From: Eutrigla gurnardus
Taxonomy: Eukaryota; Chordata; Actinopteri; Perciformes; Triglidae
Direction of reading: 5' to 3'
Length of the DNA: 64,000 nucleotides
Assembly: GCA_963514095.1 (NCBI GenBank)
Contig: OY741287.1
Span: 12,048,944-12,112,943 of the forward strand
A program made the translations under genes and the position numbers. The first letter of the stretch is position 1, and each line of letters begins with the position of its first letter. Shown here piece by piece: positions 52,383-63,735 of this stretch. Under the pieces are notes generated by a model. That model did not search any database. It saw only the letters and a list, made by a program, of their open reading frames with translations, and was not told where the DNA came from.

Positions 52383-52503
52383 TCAGAGCATGCCGAACCC
52401 TTTGGCGTAGGTGATGGCTTTGAGCAGTCTCTCCCGCAGCTTCTCCTTGCTGTTGTACTCGGGCAGCAGCAGCACGTTAAAGCAGGTGTGAGACGTCGGT
52501 AAC
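52383..52503 (-). CDS. ube3a: Terminal exon of a UBE3A-like HECT ubiquitin ligase
   Basis: 121-nt exon: a TCCTGCAG acceptor, one base completing an Arg codon, then Leu-Pro-Thr-Ser-His-Thr-Cys-Phe-Asn, a Leu-Leu-Leu-Pro-Glu-Tyr segment, Leu-Leu-Lys-Ala-Ile-Thr-Tyr-Ala-Lys-Gly-Phe-Gly-Met-Leu and TGA. This is the very C-terminus of the HECT domain of UBE3A (E6AP), including the catalytic cysteine (His-Thr-Cys) that carries ubiquitin as a thioester. It differs from the mammalian protein, as I recall it, by only a couple of conservative residues. The frame is intact. No upstream UBE3A exon is visible on the minus strand up to 64000, so either the preceding intron exceeds 11 kb or this exon has been separated from its gene. 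Confidence 0.8.
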
Positions 52504-53616
52504 CTGCAGGACGAGACGACGGAGTTATTCATCAAATATATACATGATGGGAGCAATCTGACGTCCCTGATACTCCAGTTTATACACTTAACGTCATATT
52601 TACTAGCACATCTCAAGTTAAACAGTGTTTAGTGAGACTTTTCCAGTGCCACCACTAACAGTTCAGGTGGAGAGTGGTACTGCAGCACAGCAGAAGGAGA
52701 CAGGCTTCCACCAACAAACCAAAAACCCACTAAATGATAATACATTCAGATGGAGTTCTGAGAGAAGTTGGTGAAGAAAAGCTGCTAAAATGAGGAAGAC
52801 AACAGTAAGTGTAGAAAGCTGGGGTTCAAGTGGTGTTTGTGGACAGAATGTTACCTTGAGTGTTTTTCTGAGAAACAGGGTGAAATAATACTTGAACATG
52901 GATTATGTGTTGGATGAACTACAGGAGATGCTGGACAGATACAGAAAAGTATGTGTACGCACAGAAACGGCAAATACAACAACAAAAGGAAAAATACTTT
53001 TTTAAGACAACATCTAATGTTTTCAGTATCAGTGAAATCAGTAGTGTATATCATGGTGATAGGCCCCGGTGCAAATAGTTTTTTGTGCCCTCCATCCCCG
53101 ACCTGAACAGAAGCACACGCTTGTGAGCACTCCACGCACGCACACACACGCTTGGACACACACGCACAGTACGGTATGATAACTCTGCCGGCCTGGGGAG
53201 AGAGACATGCCTCGGCTCGGCCCACAGTGCTCAGCAGCAGAGAGGTGACGAGACTAGAGCCGAGCTGTATTGTGTAGTGGAGAGGGGCCAACACACGCTA
53301 TGCGCAATTGCGCACACACGCGCGATCGTCCTCTCAAATGCGGCTGCGTCTCTCCAGGTCACTGTGTGAGAGAAAGAAAAGCTCTGACTTGCTTGGGCAG
53401 ACGTTGTTTGGTGTCACCCGCTGATTTGCATAATTTAACCTTTTTTACCTTCAAAAAAAGTCCTCCCAGTGCGTACTGGATTCCGACTGGCGGCGCCACT
53501 GGGTGTTGTTATATATTCACATTGAAATTCTGGCATTGATTTGAGCCCCACCGTCGTATGAGTTAGCCCCACCGTAGTTGAACCAGAAAAAATACTCTGG
53601 CGCCGCCCCTGCCTGT
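52504..53616. other. DNA upstream of the UBE3A-like exon
   Basis: Presumed intron. 53040-53616 contains hAT-like debris (GGCGGCGCCACTGGG, CTCTGGCGCCGCCCCTG) with ACACACGC-rich stretches. No exon recognised. Confidence 0.4.
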
Positions 53617-55090
53617 CATGGCTGAAAGTTGTGGAAATAAAAAGAAGAGTTTTGATTTCGGTTTAATCCCACAGACACAAAAAGAATGTGGCTGCAGCTG
53701 AAAATGAAGCATAAGAATATTGTGCAGCCTAAGACATGGTTTTAATCATATTTCACATATTAAACAGAGTTAATGTCAGTGGCTATTTCTACTTCCAACA
53801 GAACGCTGCTTCAACACACAGAAATGTCCTTAAACATTTCAGAAAACTCATGTTTGAAAAAACACCTAAGAGCTCTGCAAAGAATCTGGTCTGAGATTAC
53901 GATATGAAATAAAGAAATGAAAGGCTGGAGAATATTGTTCAGATGTGTGATGGATGGTGAGGTAAAACTGAAGAGTTCTACTAAGTAATCAACATCCTCT
54001 CCAGACGCGAGGCTGCTAGAATCACTTGTGCTTCCATATCGATGGTTGACGAGGAAAGGACTCTGCAAGTTTCCACAGCTGGTTCAGGATCAGCAAAATG
54101 GAGGAGACAGATTGGGAGAAACTCAGTCTGTTGAAGAAAACCTGCCAGCGAGCAGGTTAGCTTCACAGAGTCAGTTACCATGGTAACAGTTTACTGATAA
54201 GGAAACGTCAGCCTGTTAAAGCCTGAACGTATTAAGTGTATGTTGCAATAACAGCTGAGTGGAAGGAGAGGCGGTTTGAGGGGGAAGGGGGTGGAGCTGC
54301 TGATACAGCTGATAACGACACACACGTGCACGCGCTAGTGCTCGAGACGGCAGAGTGCCAGAAAACTTCCCTTACCGAGTCACACAAACACACGTCTGCA
54401 TTATTGTAACTCACCATCTCAAGTTAAAACAACTTGAATATGTTTATATGACTTCCCATTTCAAGTTAAGATTTATATTCCAAATGACTTTCGACTAACA
54501 TGTAGAAGTTAACTTGACTGACAATTATTGCAGTGTATCTGTATCAGATTGGGTTACAAAGCGGCAGAATATTTCCAGTACATTTTCTGAAGACTTTCCA
54601 TGGGAAGTTACGCTGGGGAATTTGGGAAATATTCATATATTATATTTGCACTTTGCAATATGCTGCTGCAGTTTTGTGGCATTCTTCACGTATGTCTTTT
54701 CACAATATTTACACACAAAGACTTTCCTTGAACATCAGCTTGTGTGAAATCGGATGGTGCATGTGGCATTTTACGGTAGAATAAGATAACAGTATTGATA
54801 CTCTCAAGTGTACTTGCATGAAATCTGGTTGTTTTAGTCAAAATTATGCTTAAGTATATTTTCCTCAACTATATTAAAAATTCCTGTTCAGGACCAACCT
54901 TTAATTTTGTAAATTCCACGTTTATTCCCATGAATTCCTATTAATTCCCATGGAAAGTTTCCAACTGAAACTTGCATTGAGTAGCCCTGTGACGTCACTG
55001 CTCCTCTCCTGTCAGCCTCTCTGCTGCTGTGAAGACACACAGCGGTGGTAGGGAGGACGGGCTGGTTGTCTCAACCTCAGAGTAACAACA
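53617..55090. repeat. Dispersed duplicated segment, copy 2
   Basis: Homologue of 41671-44108, same orientation, lacking the 961-bp middle. The join at 54357/54358 reads CAGAGTG|CCAGAAAAC with a TG microhomology. Carries the same broken HARBI1-like remnant on the minus strand. Confidence 0.8.
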
Positions 55091-55839
55091 TGGATGAAGG
55101 TCGGTGAGGAGGTGGGACCCGGTAACTTCATGAATCCAGACACGAAGGCGGGTGGTTTTCCGGCGTTTCTGGGACTTGTACAGCAGGTACAGTGCAGCAA
55201 CGGGGGAGATATCAGCCATGATCGACGTGGAAAGAGAGCGGGAGAAAGGGGCGCCCACGGTTCAAAAATCAGCATCATGCGCGAATGACGCGAATAGTCC
55301 AAAATGATCAAGCGGTGCGATACACGCGTGTCACGCGATTGTATTCGCCTCTGTCGCGTCTGGTGTGAACGCCGCATAATGTAAACCAGTTTGTAGTACA
55401 ACAGTATGTCGAGTTATTAATGTTAATGGTTAGACTTGAAATACTTTACATCAAGGAAATGTGATGAGGAGGTTATGATCTGGGAGTATATACATATTTG
55501 ACATAATAAATTAAATTAATTTATTAATTATTTGAGTTTTACATGGGTGAGATTGTAGAGATTTACTTTACTTATTTTTGAGTTATTTTTTTGGACTATT
55601 GAAGTGTTTTATATTGAGAGGAGTTTCTCTTAATTTGTCCACAGTTTATGATGTAACACACTTAAACATCACAATCTACAGTCTCCAGCAACAGCAACAC
55701 TCTCTGCCTGTCTACAACCCCACCTTCTGTCTGACTACCTGTCTAACTGCCTGTCTACAAGGCGGGCCTTATCTGTCTGTGTACAGACACTTAAGTATAG
55801 TGGGACCCATGTGTTTAACAGCTTTCTGGGTGTGAAGTT
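55091..55839. other. Flank and possible 5' region of the L2 LINE
   Basis: No gene. Around 55680-55830 a Pro/Leu-coding stretch leads into the L2 ORF region; where the LINE begins cannot be decided from sequence alone. Confidence 0.35.
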
Positions 55840-56225
55840 ATGTTTGAGATGTACCAAAACCCAATGTTTGAGCTTATGTATAATGTTTTGCTAATAACTT
55901 ACTGCCTGCGTCATCCATCTGTCGCCAAGGACAAGAGACGAGAGGAACCAACAAAGAGGGAAGACGAAACACAGATTATCAGAAACGTCGAAGAGGGACT
56001 GAATGTGGATCCCTCCCCCACCCCCCCCAAATCTCCATCCAGGTCTTCGTCATTCTCCCTCCCTCCAATAAACCTTTCTCTCCCCTCCTCCCCCTTGGAA
56101 TTCCAGGAGCTACCCCCACCTACCCCCCGCCCTACTCAGACCCCCTCTCCCAAGGCTGCAACTAAGTCACCAAAACCCAGGACCCCCTCTAAACATCAAA
56201 ACATGGCACCTTCTGCATTCCTGTA

Positions 56226-57467
56226 GTGACTACTAAGAGAGTAAACATTGGGAAACCTGAACACACAGCTAACCTAAACAATCTCATTCCTGTTCTCTCA
56301 AAATCAAAGTCAACCTCAAAGCCTGTCAATAACACCATCAGGATGGGTCTGCTAAATGTTAGGTCTCTTAATACCAAATCATTTTTAGTCAATGATTTTA
56401 TTACCACTTCTAAACTTGATTTTATGTTTTTAAGTGAAACATGGCTAGAACAAAATAACAGTGCAAGCATTCTGATCGAGACAGCACCCCCCAACTATAA
56501 TTTGATTGATGTTTGTAGATCTGGGAAAAGAGGTGGAGGGGTTGCTGCTATATTTAAAAATACATTTCAGGGGAAACAGATGTCACTTGGTGTTTTTCCA
56601 TCATTCGAATATCTTTGTGCTGTGTTAAAATGCTCTCCCAGAGTTCTCCTGTTAATTATTTACAGGCCACCTAAATATTCATCACATTTTTTCGATGATT
56701 TTACTGAATTATTGTCTAGCATCTCCACTGATTTTGACTGCCTAGTTATAACTGGTGACTTTAATTTTCATATTGATGATTTGAATGACAAGGGTGCAAA
56801 AGAACTTTTTAATATTCTAGACACATTTGACCTTTCTCAACATGTGAAAGAGGCTACTCATTGTAAGGGACACACCCTGGACCTGATTATCACAAAAGAT
56901 CTCCATTTTTCTGATGTTTTTGTGACTGATCCTTCATTGTCTGTTCACTTCTGTGTTTTCTTTAATATTTCTTTCATTCCTGACACACAAACAGAATCAA
57001 ATAAGGTCAAAAAGCGGTACATCAATGAACATGCCAATGTACTCTTTAAAAATGCCATCTCCTCGTTACCACCTCTAAACCCATGTCATGCTGATGATCT
57101 TGTAAACATCTTTAATTCCAAAATTCTGAATGTCATAGATGTCATTGCACCTGCTACGGTTAAAACAATTTCTGGTAAGCAAAAGGCACCCTGGAGAAAA
57201 GCTGCTGTTGTGACAGCCCAGAGAAGAGAGTGCAGGAAGGCTGAACGAATCTGGCGGAGTACTAAACTTCATATTCACCATGACATCTATAAAGAGAGCC
57301 TCCGGGCCTACAATTTAGTCTTAAAAAGTGCGAGAGAAACATACTTCTCCAATATCATAAACGACAACACTAATAAGGCGAAAACCCTATTTGCAACTGT
57401 TGACAGACTGACCAACCCCCCAACACAAATACCAGCTAAACTCCACTCCACGCAGAAATGCAATTAG
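56226..57467 (+). pseudogene. L2 ORF2 5' part: APE-type endonuclease domain
   Basis: Conserved motifs: Leu-Asn-Val-Arg-Ser-Leu-Asn (from Met at 56343), Leu-Ser-Glu-Thr-Trp-Leu, Ile-Tyr-Arg-Pro-Pro and Thr-Gly-Asp-Phe-Asn-Phe-His. The final catalytic Ser-Asp-His motif reads Ser-Val-His here, so an active-site Asp is lost. A TAG at 57465 ends this piece; the next frame continues in the same phase, so a single nonsense change separates endonuclease from reverse transcriptase. Confidence 0.85.
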
Positions 57468-57572
57468 TTTGCATTCTTTTATACTAATAAAATTGAAGGC
57501 ATCAGACGCGCCATCAATATCTCAAACAAAAAAGTTGGATCACCACCCTGTTCAGGCAAAAGTAACACAGCA

Positions 57573-58775
57573 ATGATGGCAAGCTTTAATGTCATAGACT
57601 CTAAAACTCTAGTGGAAACGGTGACAAATCTAAAATCATCCACCTGCTGCCTTGATGCTTTACCTACCAACTTTTTTAAGAATGTTTTTGACTGCCTATC
57701 AATAGACGTATTGCAAATAGTTAATAACTCCATTCAATCAGGCAATTTCCCAAAGGCCTTCAAAACTGCAGTCATTAAACCTCTTCTAAAAAAGCGGAGC
57801 CTAGATGCCTCTATTATCAACAACTACAGACCAATTTCAAATCTACCCTTCATAAGTAAAATAATTGAGAAAGTTGTCCTCCAACAACTAAATCACTTCC
57901 TGGCTTCAACTGGCTACCACAACAACTTCCAGTCAGGATTTCGACCTTTTCATAGCACTGAGACGGCCCTTATTAAAGTTGTAAATGACATCCGTCTTAA
58001 CACAGACTCTGGCAAAACTTCAATATTAATGCTATTAGACCTCGGTGCTGCATTTGACACTGTCGACCACTCAATACTCTTGGACAGGTTGGAAAACTGG
58101 GTGGGGCTCTCAGGCACAGTCTTAAACTGGTTCAAGTCATATCTACAAGATAGGAACTATTTTGTTTCCATTGGCGACTTTGTATCAGAACCTACCAATG
58201 TAACGTGTGGAGTCCCCCAAGGTTCAATCTTGGGGCCAACTTTATTCAACATCTACATGCTCCCACTAGGACAAATCATGCAAAATAATAACATTGACCA
58301 ACATTGCTATGCCGATGACACCCAAATCTATGTAGCACTATCACCAAACGACTATCGCCCCATAGATCTTCTGTGCCAGTGCATTGAGCAAGTCAAAGAC
58401 TGGATGTGCCAAAACTTCCTACAACTAAATGAGGACAAAACTGAGATAATTGTTTTTGGTGCTAAAAAAGAAAGGTTTAAAGTAATTCAACACCTTCACT
58501 CTCTGTCCCTGAAAACCTCAAACAAAGCCAGAAATCTTGGGGTTATTATGGATTCTGATTTACATTTCGACAGTCACATTAAATCAGTAACAAAATCAGC
58601 CTACTATCACCTAAAAAATGTAGCAAGACTTAGAGGGCTCATGTCAGCTCAAGACTTAGAAAAACTTGTACATGCCTTTATTACTAGTAGGCTAGACTAC
58701 TGTAATGGTCTCCTTGCAGGTCGTCCGAAAAAAAACTGTCAGGCAGCTACAGCTTGTTCAGAACGCTGCTGCTAG
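57573..58775 (+). pseudogene. L2 ORF2 middle: reverse transcriptase
   Basis: RT motifs in order: Tyr-Arg-Pro-Ile-Ser-Asn-Leu; Gly-Phe-Arg-Pro-Phe-His-Ser-Thr-Glu-Thr-Ala; Ala-Ala-Phe-Asp-Thr-Val-Asp-His (catalytic Asp); Gly-Val-Pro-Gln-Gly-Ser-Ile-Leu-Gly-Pro; Cys-Tyr-Ala-Asp-Asp-Thr-Gln-Ile (catalytic pair intact); Gly-Val-Ile-Met-Asp-Ser. The frame leaves the family consensus at the AAAAAAAA run near 58730 and ends in a false tail. Confidence 0.88.
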
Positions 58776-59139
58776 AGTTCTTACAAAGACCAAAAAATGT
58801 GAGCACATTACACCAATTCTTAAATCCTTACATTGGCTCCCTGTATGTCAGAGGATTGATTTCAAAATCCTCCTGCTCACATATAAATCACTACATGGTC
58901 TAGGACCGAAGTATATCACTGATATGCTCCCACTACATAAGCCTTCTAGACCACTAAGATCTTCTGAGACCAATCTGTTAGAGATTCCCAGAGTAAACAA
59001 CAATCACGGGAAAGCATCATTTAGTCACTATGCAACATATAGCTGGAATAAACTTCCTGAAGATGTAAGACTTGCCCCAACTCTGACCACTTTTAAAACT
59101 AGACTGAAAACTTTTATGTTCACCATAGCTTTCTGCTAA
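58705..59139 (+). pseudogene. L2 ORF2 3' part: C-terminal domain after frameshift
   Basis: Continues the ORF2 homology in another frame: Leu-Val-Gln-Asn-Ala-Ala-Ala-Arg-Val-Leu-Thr, Leu-His-Trp-Leu-Pro-Val, Tyr-Lys-Ser-Leu-His-Gly-Leu-Gly-Pro and Trp-Asn-Lys-Leu-Pro. Stop at 59137-59139, followed by the L2 3' UTR. Confidence 0.85.
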
Positions 59140-59350
59140 ATCTTTTAATGTCTGCACTGTTTTTAATTATTGCAAATATGTTTTTATTCTCCTTTTCTTT
59201 CTGTAATGCATTTTTAATTTTTTGCCTTTATTTTCTTTTAATTCTTCTATTTTTTTCACTTTGTTGTATGATGTGAAGCACTTTGAGTCTGCCTTGTGTA
59301 TGAAATGTGCTATACAAATAAAGTTGTCTTGCCTTGCCTTGCCTTGCCTA

Positions 59351-60457
59351 ATAAATTAGATATTTTTCAATAGGGTTGCAAAATTCCAGGAATTTTCAGA
59401 GTTGCAAAATGTCTATGGTAATTAACGGGAATTAATGGGAATAAACCTGGAATTTACAAAATTGAAGGTTGGCCCTTAACAGGTCAGGGATTTTAAAGGT
59501 CCCATATTATAATGTTTTTCATCAATTCCACACAGCCGTCGGAGGTCCAACAACACTGGAGCCCTGTTGTACCAGTGGGGGGGCTGCAGAGACCATGCAG
59601 GAGTCGCTTGTTCTCCTCATCCTGGGAGTTGACAGGCTCAGGGAAGACCAGTTTATAGGTGGAGAGACCAGAGAAAACCTGTTTTTCATAATATGGGACC
59701 TTTAACAAACGGATTTATATTTCATATCAAACATTTAGATTTAATATATTTTTACAAGAAAAGTAAATATGACAAAGTTCACAAATATTGCTGTAAATGT
59801 GGCAAAACGTGACTTTAAAATATTCACACCACTTTTTTAAACGTTAAGAGCTAAATGTGGCAAAATGTAGTTGTTCATTTGACATGTGAAAGTGTGTCAT
59901 GTGAAAAAACAGAGCGATACATCAAATTATGTACTATATATGTATTTATTTTCTTTTGCACAAGGATTCCAGAGGAGCAGTCGTTGGATGTCAGGCTCCT
60001 CCAACAAAGCTCATTAAATGTGTCCAAAACAAAATCACAGCAGTTCAAAATGACAACGTACGACATGAAATAGTCTAGGAATCAAATATAGGCATAAAAT
60101 GTAAGATAGAAACATGAACTGAGAGATTTGTGGTCGATTGTAATTCCAAAACAAATATACAAAGTCAAGATTTCAGTGTTTTACTTCAACTGCATCGACC
60201 TGCTGCATATGTTTCTTATGTTTATTCAGATTGTTTGCTTAGTTATGACCATATTTCTCATCAAAATCTGTTCAGTACAAAAATGAGCAAACTCATTCAG
60301 ACAGATGCTTAATCATTATTCTATATACAGACTTTTATTTTGAAATTTGCTTTGATTTACTGATCATCCCATGGCCTCATATTTGTTAGTTTTTGGTATT
60401 TTTGTTTCATTTTGCTTTTTGCTTTCTCTTCTCATCATATAAAACATTGTCATGAAT
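59351..60457. other. AT-rich flank with a TTAA MITE
   Basis: 59370-59480 is old repeat DNA (GGTTGCAAAATTCCAGGAAT) related to the 43900-44000 element. The MITE at 59493-59705 follows. 59706-60457 is AT-rich; nothing recognised. Confidence 0.45.
59493..59705. mobile_element. piggyBac-like MITE, 213 bp
   Basis: Inverted ends TTAAAGGTCCCATATTATAA and ATAATATGGGACCTTTAA with TTAA at both borders. Short, no coding potential; abundant fish MITE type. Confidence 0.75.
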
Positions 60458-61333
60458 AAAAAGTCACGATAAACAACAACATTCCTTAAACTAAGTCAAA
60501 TGAGCTTAAAACTTATAAAAAAATAGCAAAATCAAATACAACTGTTGATGATATGAGCAAAATGATTAATAAGAGTAAAATCCTGAAATACAAAATCATA
60601 TACTTTTTTTTATAAAGAACAACATTAAGTCAACACTTATGTATAAAAAGAAGCAGAATTCTTATGAAATATAAACATTGGTTCATCACAAATTAAGCTG
60701 TTCATTGTGATTCTCTTCAGCTAAATGTGTCCTGCTGCCCAAATCAACATCAGAACAACAATGAGCCATGTGAACCACAAGGGGGCGCTGACGTGAAGCC
60801 ATGACATGTGACTAACAGATGATGTCGGTGTGAAAACGGTCTCTGAGACCTTCAACAGGACTCTGCAGTCCTGGTGCTGGGAGATTTCAACCACGTCTCC
60901 ATGAAGAAAGCTCTTCCCAGATACAACTGATCAGTGAGTCTGATCACAACACTGTATTCCTCCTTCCTAATTACCTTCAGAGACTCCAAACATCTAAACC
61001 AAGGACAAAGATGGTGTTTATAAACCTGATCAACATGATGATATCCACATTTTCACTGACACTGCAATGTCCTCTATCAATGTGTGTGAGTCTGTGTGTA
61101 TCCCACCAAACCTGTTACCATAGCAACAACAAGCCTCGCTTCAACAAGGAAGTAAGGCGCCTATGCAGTGAGACAAATGCTGCATTTCAATGTGGCGACA
61201 AAGACCAATACAAACTCCTTAAATAGCAACTTCAAAAGGCAGCTCAAACAGCTGAAGCCACTTCTAGAGTCACACCTGAAAACAAGCTCCAAGTCCATGA
61301 CTTTAAGGGGGTTTGGCAGGGCCTGCAGACAAC
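60458..61333 (+). repeat. Duplicated LINE-derived segment, copy 1
   Basis: 60458-60900 is repeated at 62104-62560 and 61100-61320 at about 62560-62770. Carries CR1/Rex-like LINE pieces: Val-Leu-Val-Leu-Gly-Asp-Phe-Asn-His-Val (endonuclease motif) and Lys-Pro-Arg-Phe-Asn-Lys-Glu-Val-Arg-Arg-Leu-Cys, both in short broken frames. Confidence 0.65.
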
Positions 61334-61473
61334 AGGGCTGTCAACAAATATTCTAAATTCGAATATATATTCAAATAGTTGTTAAAAACAGAATTTTGAA
61401 TGTGAAAATTAATATTCGAATCATATGTAAAAAAACAAAAAAACAAAAAAAAACTTCAATTAATGTTAATATT

Positions 61474-61851
61474 GGGCTGCACGTTGGTGTAGTGGGTAGC
61501 ACTCTCGCCTCACAGCAAGAGGGTCCTGGGTTCGATTCCCGGGTCGGCCCGGGTTCCTTCTGTGTGGAGTTTGCATGTTCTCCCCGTGTAAGCGTGGGTT
61601 CTCTCCGGGTTCTCCGGCTTCCTCCCACAGTCCAAAGACATGCAGGATGGGGATAATTGGTGACTCTAAATTGCCCGTAGGTGTGAATGTGAGTGTGAAT
61701 GGTTGTTTGTCTCTACATGTCGGCCCTGCGATAGACTGGCAACCTGTCCAGGGTGTACCCTGCCTTCACCCAATGACAGCTGGGATTGGCTCCAGCCCCC
61801 CCGTGACCCTAAAATACAGGATAAGCGGTAGACAATGGATGGATGGATGGA
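61474..61851 (+). mobile_element. tRNA-derived SINE with (GGAT)n tail
   Basis: Starts GGGCTGCACGTTGGTGTAGTGGGTAGCA (A-box-like) with GGGTTCGATTCCC (B box) about 40 bp on, then the long fish SINE body and a GGATGGATGGATGG tail. Perfect 13-bp target repeat TAATGTTAATATT on both sides (61461-61473, 61852-61864), indicating a fairly recent insertion into the hAT. Confidence 0.8.
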
Positions 61852-61983
61852 TAATGTTAATATTTGTTTCAATCACTGAATGAAGCCTGCCATATTTGGG
61901 ACAAGAATCACGACCTTAAATTGCTCTAAAGTCTTGATCATCTCTCAGCATTTGTTTATTGTTGTCGTTCATTTAATCCGCAA

Positions 61984-62038
61984 TGCACGCACGCACGCAC
62001 ACACACACACATGCACGCGCGCGCACACGCACATACAC

Positions 62039-62072
<34 letters not shown>
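61984..62072. repeat. (AC)n and (GACA)n microsatellites
   Basis: ACGCACGC, then ACACAC, then about eight CAGA/GACA units at 62040-62072. Confidence 0.9.
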
Positions 62073-62075
<3 letters not shown>

Positions 62076-62103
62076 GAGACTGACTGATTGACTAAATGAA
62101 ATT

Positions 62104-62825
62104 GATAAAAAGTCACGATAAACAACAACATTCCTTAAACTAAGTCAAATGACCTCAAAACTTATGAAAAATAGCAAAATCAAGTACAATTGTTATGAAA
62201 TTAGCAAAATGATTAATAAGAGTAAAATCCTGAAATACAAAATCAAATACTTGATTATAAAGTACAACATTAAGTCAACACTTTATGTACAAAATGAAGC
62301 AGAATTCTTATGAAATATGAAAATTGGTTCATCACAAAAATAAGCTGTTCATTGGGATTCTTTTCAGCTAAATGTGTCCTGCGGCCCAAATCGACTTCAC
62401 AACAACAATGAGCCATGTGAACCACAAGGGGGCGCTGACGTGAAGTCATGACATGTGACTAACAGATTAAGTCTGTGTGAAAACAGTCTCTGGGACCTCC
62501 AACAGGACTCTGCAGTCCTGGTGCTGGGAGATTTCAACCACGTCTCCATGAAGAAACCTGTTACCATAGCAACAACAAGCCTCGCTTCAACAAGGAAGTC
62601 AGGCGCCTATGCAGTGAGACAAATGCTGCATTTCAATGTGGCGACAAAGACCAATACAAACTCCTTAAATAGCAACTTCAAAAGGCAGCTCAAACAGCTG
62701 AAGCCACTTCTAGAGTCACACCTGAAAACAAGCTCCAAGTCCATGACTTAAGGGGGTTTGGCAGGGCCGGCACACAATCACTAACTACAAGACCAAGCAT
62801 CATGTGAGCCCCCCTTCCTGAGAGG
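62104..62825 (+). repeat. Duplicated LINE-derived segment, copy 2
   Basis: Copy of 60458-61320 with an internal deletion of about 200 bp, joining ATGAAGAAA directly to CCTGTTACCATAGC. Contains the same LINE fragments, then runs into a minus-strand LINE at about 62826. Confidence 0.65.
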
Positions 62826-63735
62826 CTGAAGGATTTCTAATAATAATAATAACACATTCAATTTATATCACGCTTCTCTGAACCCAAAGACGCTTTACAG
62901 ACAAGAGATAAACAGACCATCAGACAAAACAATGAAAGAAAGAAGATGGGTTTGGAGGCGGGACTGGAATATGGTGAGGGACTCAGAATCACTGATGGTT
63001 TGGGGAAGGGAGTCCCAGAGCCTGGGAGCTGCCCTGGAGAACGCTCTGTCCCCGAAGCTGTGGAGGTTGGATTTGTGGATGGAGAGGAGACCGGCTGATG
63101 TGGCCCTGAGGGCCCGCGAAGGGTTGGTAGGGGGGGATGAGGTCAGGGAGATGAGGGGGGGTCAGATGGTGGAGTGCCTTCTCGGTGAGGACCAGGATTT
63201 TGGAGGGGATGCGGTGGGAGATGGGAAGCCAGTGGAGGTTCTTTAGGACTGGGCTGATGAGACGTGCGGCTGCGTTCTGGACCAGTTGGAGTCGGTTTGT
63301 GAAGCTGGAGTTGATGCCGTGGAGGAATGAGTTACAGTCATCCAGACGGGAGGAAATGAAGGCATGAATGAGGATGGAGATGATGAAGAGGAGGGGGCCG
63401 AGTACAGATCCATGGGGAACACCCTGTGTGACTGTGGCTGAGGAAGAGGTGTGGTTATGGAGGGAAATAAAGTGGGATCTGTTGGAGCCAGCTGAGTGCG
63501 GTACCTTCCATACTGACGTCTTGGAGCCTGGAGAGCAGAATGTTATGGCTCACGGTATCGAAGGCTGCGCTCAGATCGAGGAGGGTGAGGATATTGCGGA
63601 ACCTGTGTCAGCAGAGGTTGAGGTCATTGAGGACTTTGACGAGGGTTGTTTCAGTGCTGTGGAGGGGGCGAACACCAGACTGGAGGGGCTCAAACAGGTT
63701 ATTAATATGGAGATGGGATTGTAATTGTGTCATTT
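62826..63735 (-). mobile_element. L2-like LINE fragment on the minus strand
   Basis: 3' end at 62826 (complement of an AATAAT tail and an AAGCGTCTTTGGGTTCAG-type 3' UTR). Reading upstream on the minus strand: Leu-Gln-Leu-Val-Gln-Asn-Ala-Ala-Ala-Arg-Leu, Leu-His-Trp-Leu-Pro-Ile, Ser-Arg-Leu-Asp-Asp-Cys-Asn, and a Gly-Val-Pro-His-Gly-Ser-Val-Leu-Gly-Pro RT motif near 63390-63430. Internally deleted and frameshifted. The plus-strand frames here are shadows. Confidence 0.7.

Larger units (their letters stand above)
55840..59350 (+). mobile_element. L2-clade LINE, near full length but broken
   Basis: In order: a Pro/Ser-rich leader frame (55840-56226); an endonuclease frame (56226-57467); a reverse-transcriptase frame (57573-58775); a C-terminal frame (58705-59139); then a 3' UTR with AAGCACTTTGAG and GTGCTATACAAATAAAGTTG and a terminal (CTTGC)n tract, all typical of fish L2. 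Breaks: an in-frame TAG at 57465-57467, and a frameshift near 58730 at an A8 run. The element is therefore not competent as read. Confidence 0.85.
61334..62099 (-). mobile_element. hAT-like element, second copy, containing a SINE and microsatellites
   Basis: Inverse of the 38444-39259 element: begins CAGGGCTGTCAAC with AAATTCGAATATATATTC, and later has the ACGACCTTAAATTGCTCTAAAG block also found near 39070. Interrupted by the SINE at 61474-61851. Ends in (AC)n and (GACA)n tracts (61984-62072). Confidence 0.6.

Noticed and set aside
61474..61560. A functional tRNA gene
   Set aside because: A-box and B-box motifs are present, but no cloverleaf closes, and the sequence continues into a SINE body with tail and target repeats.
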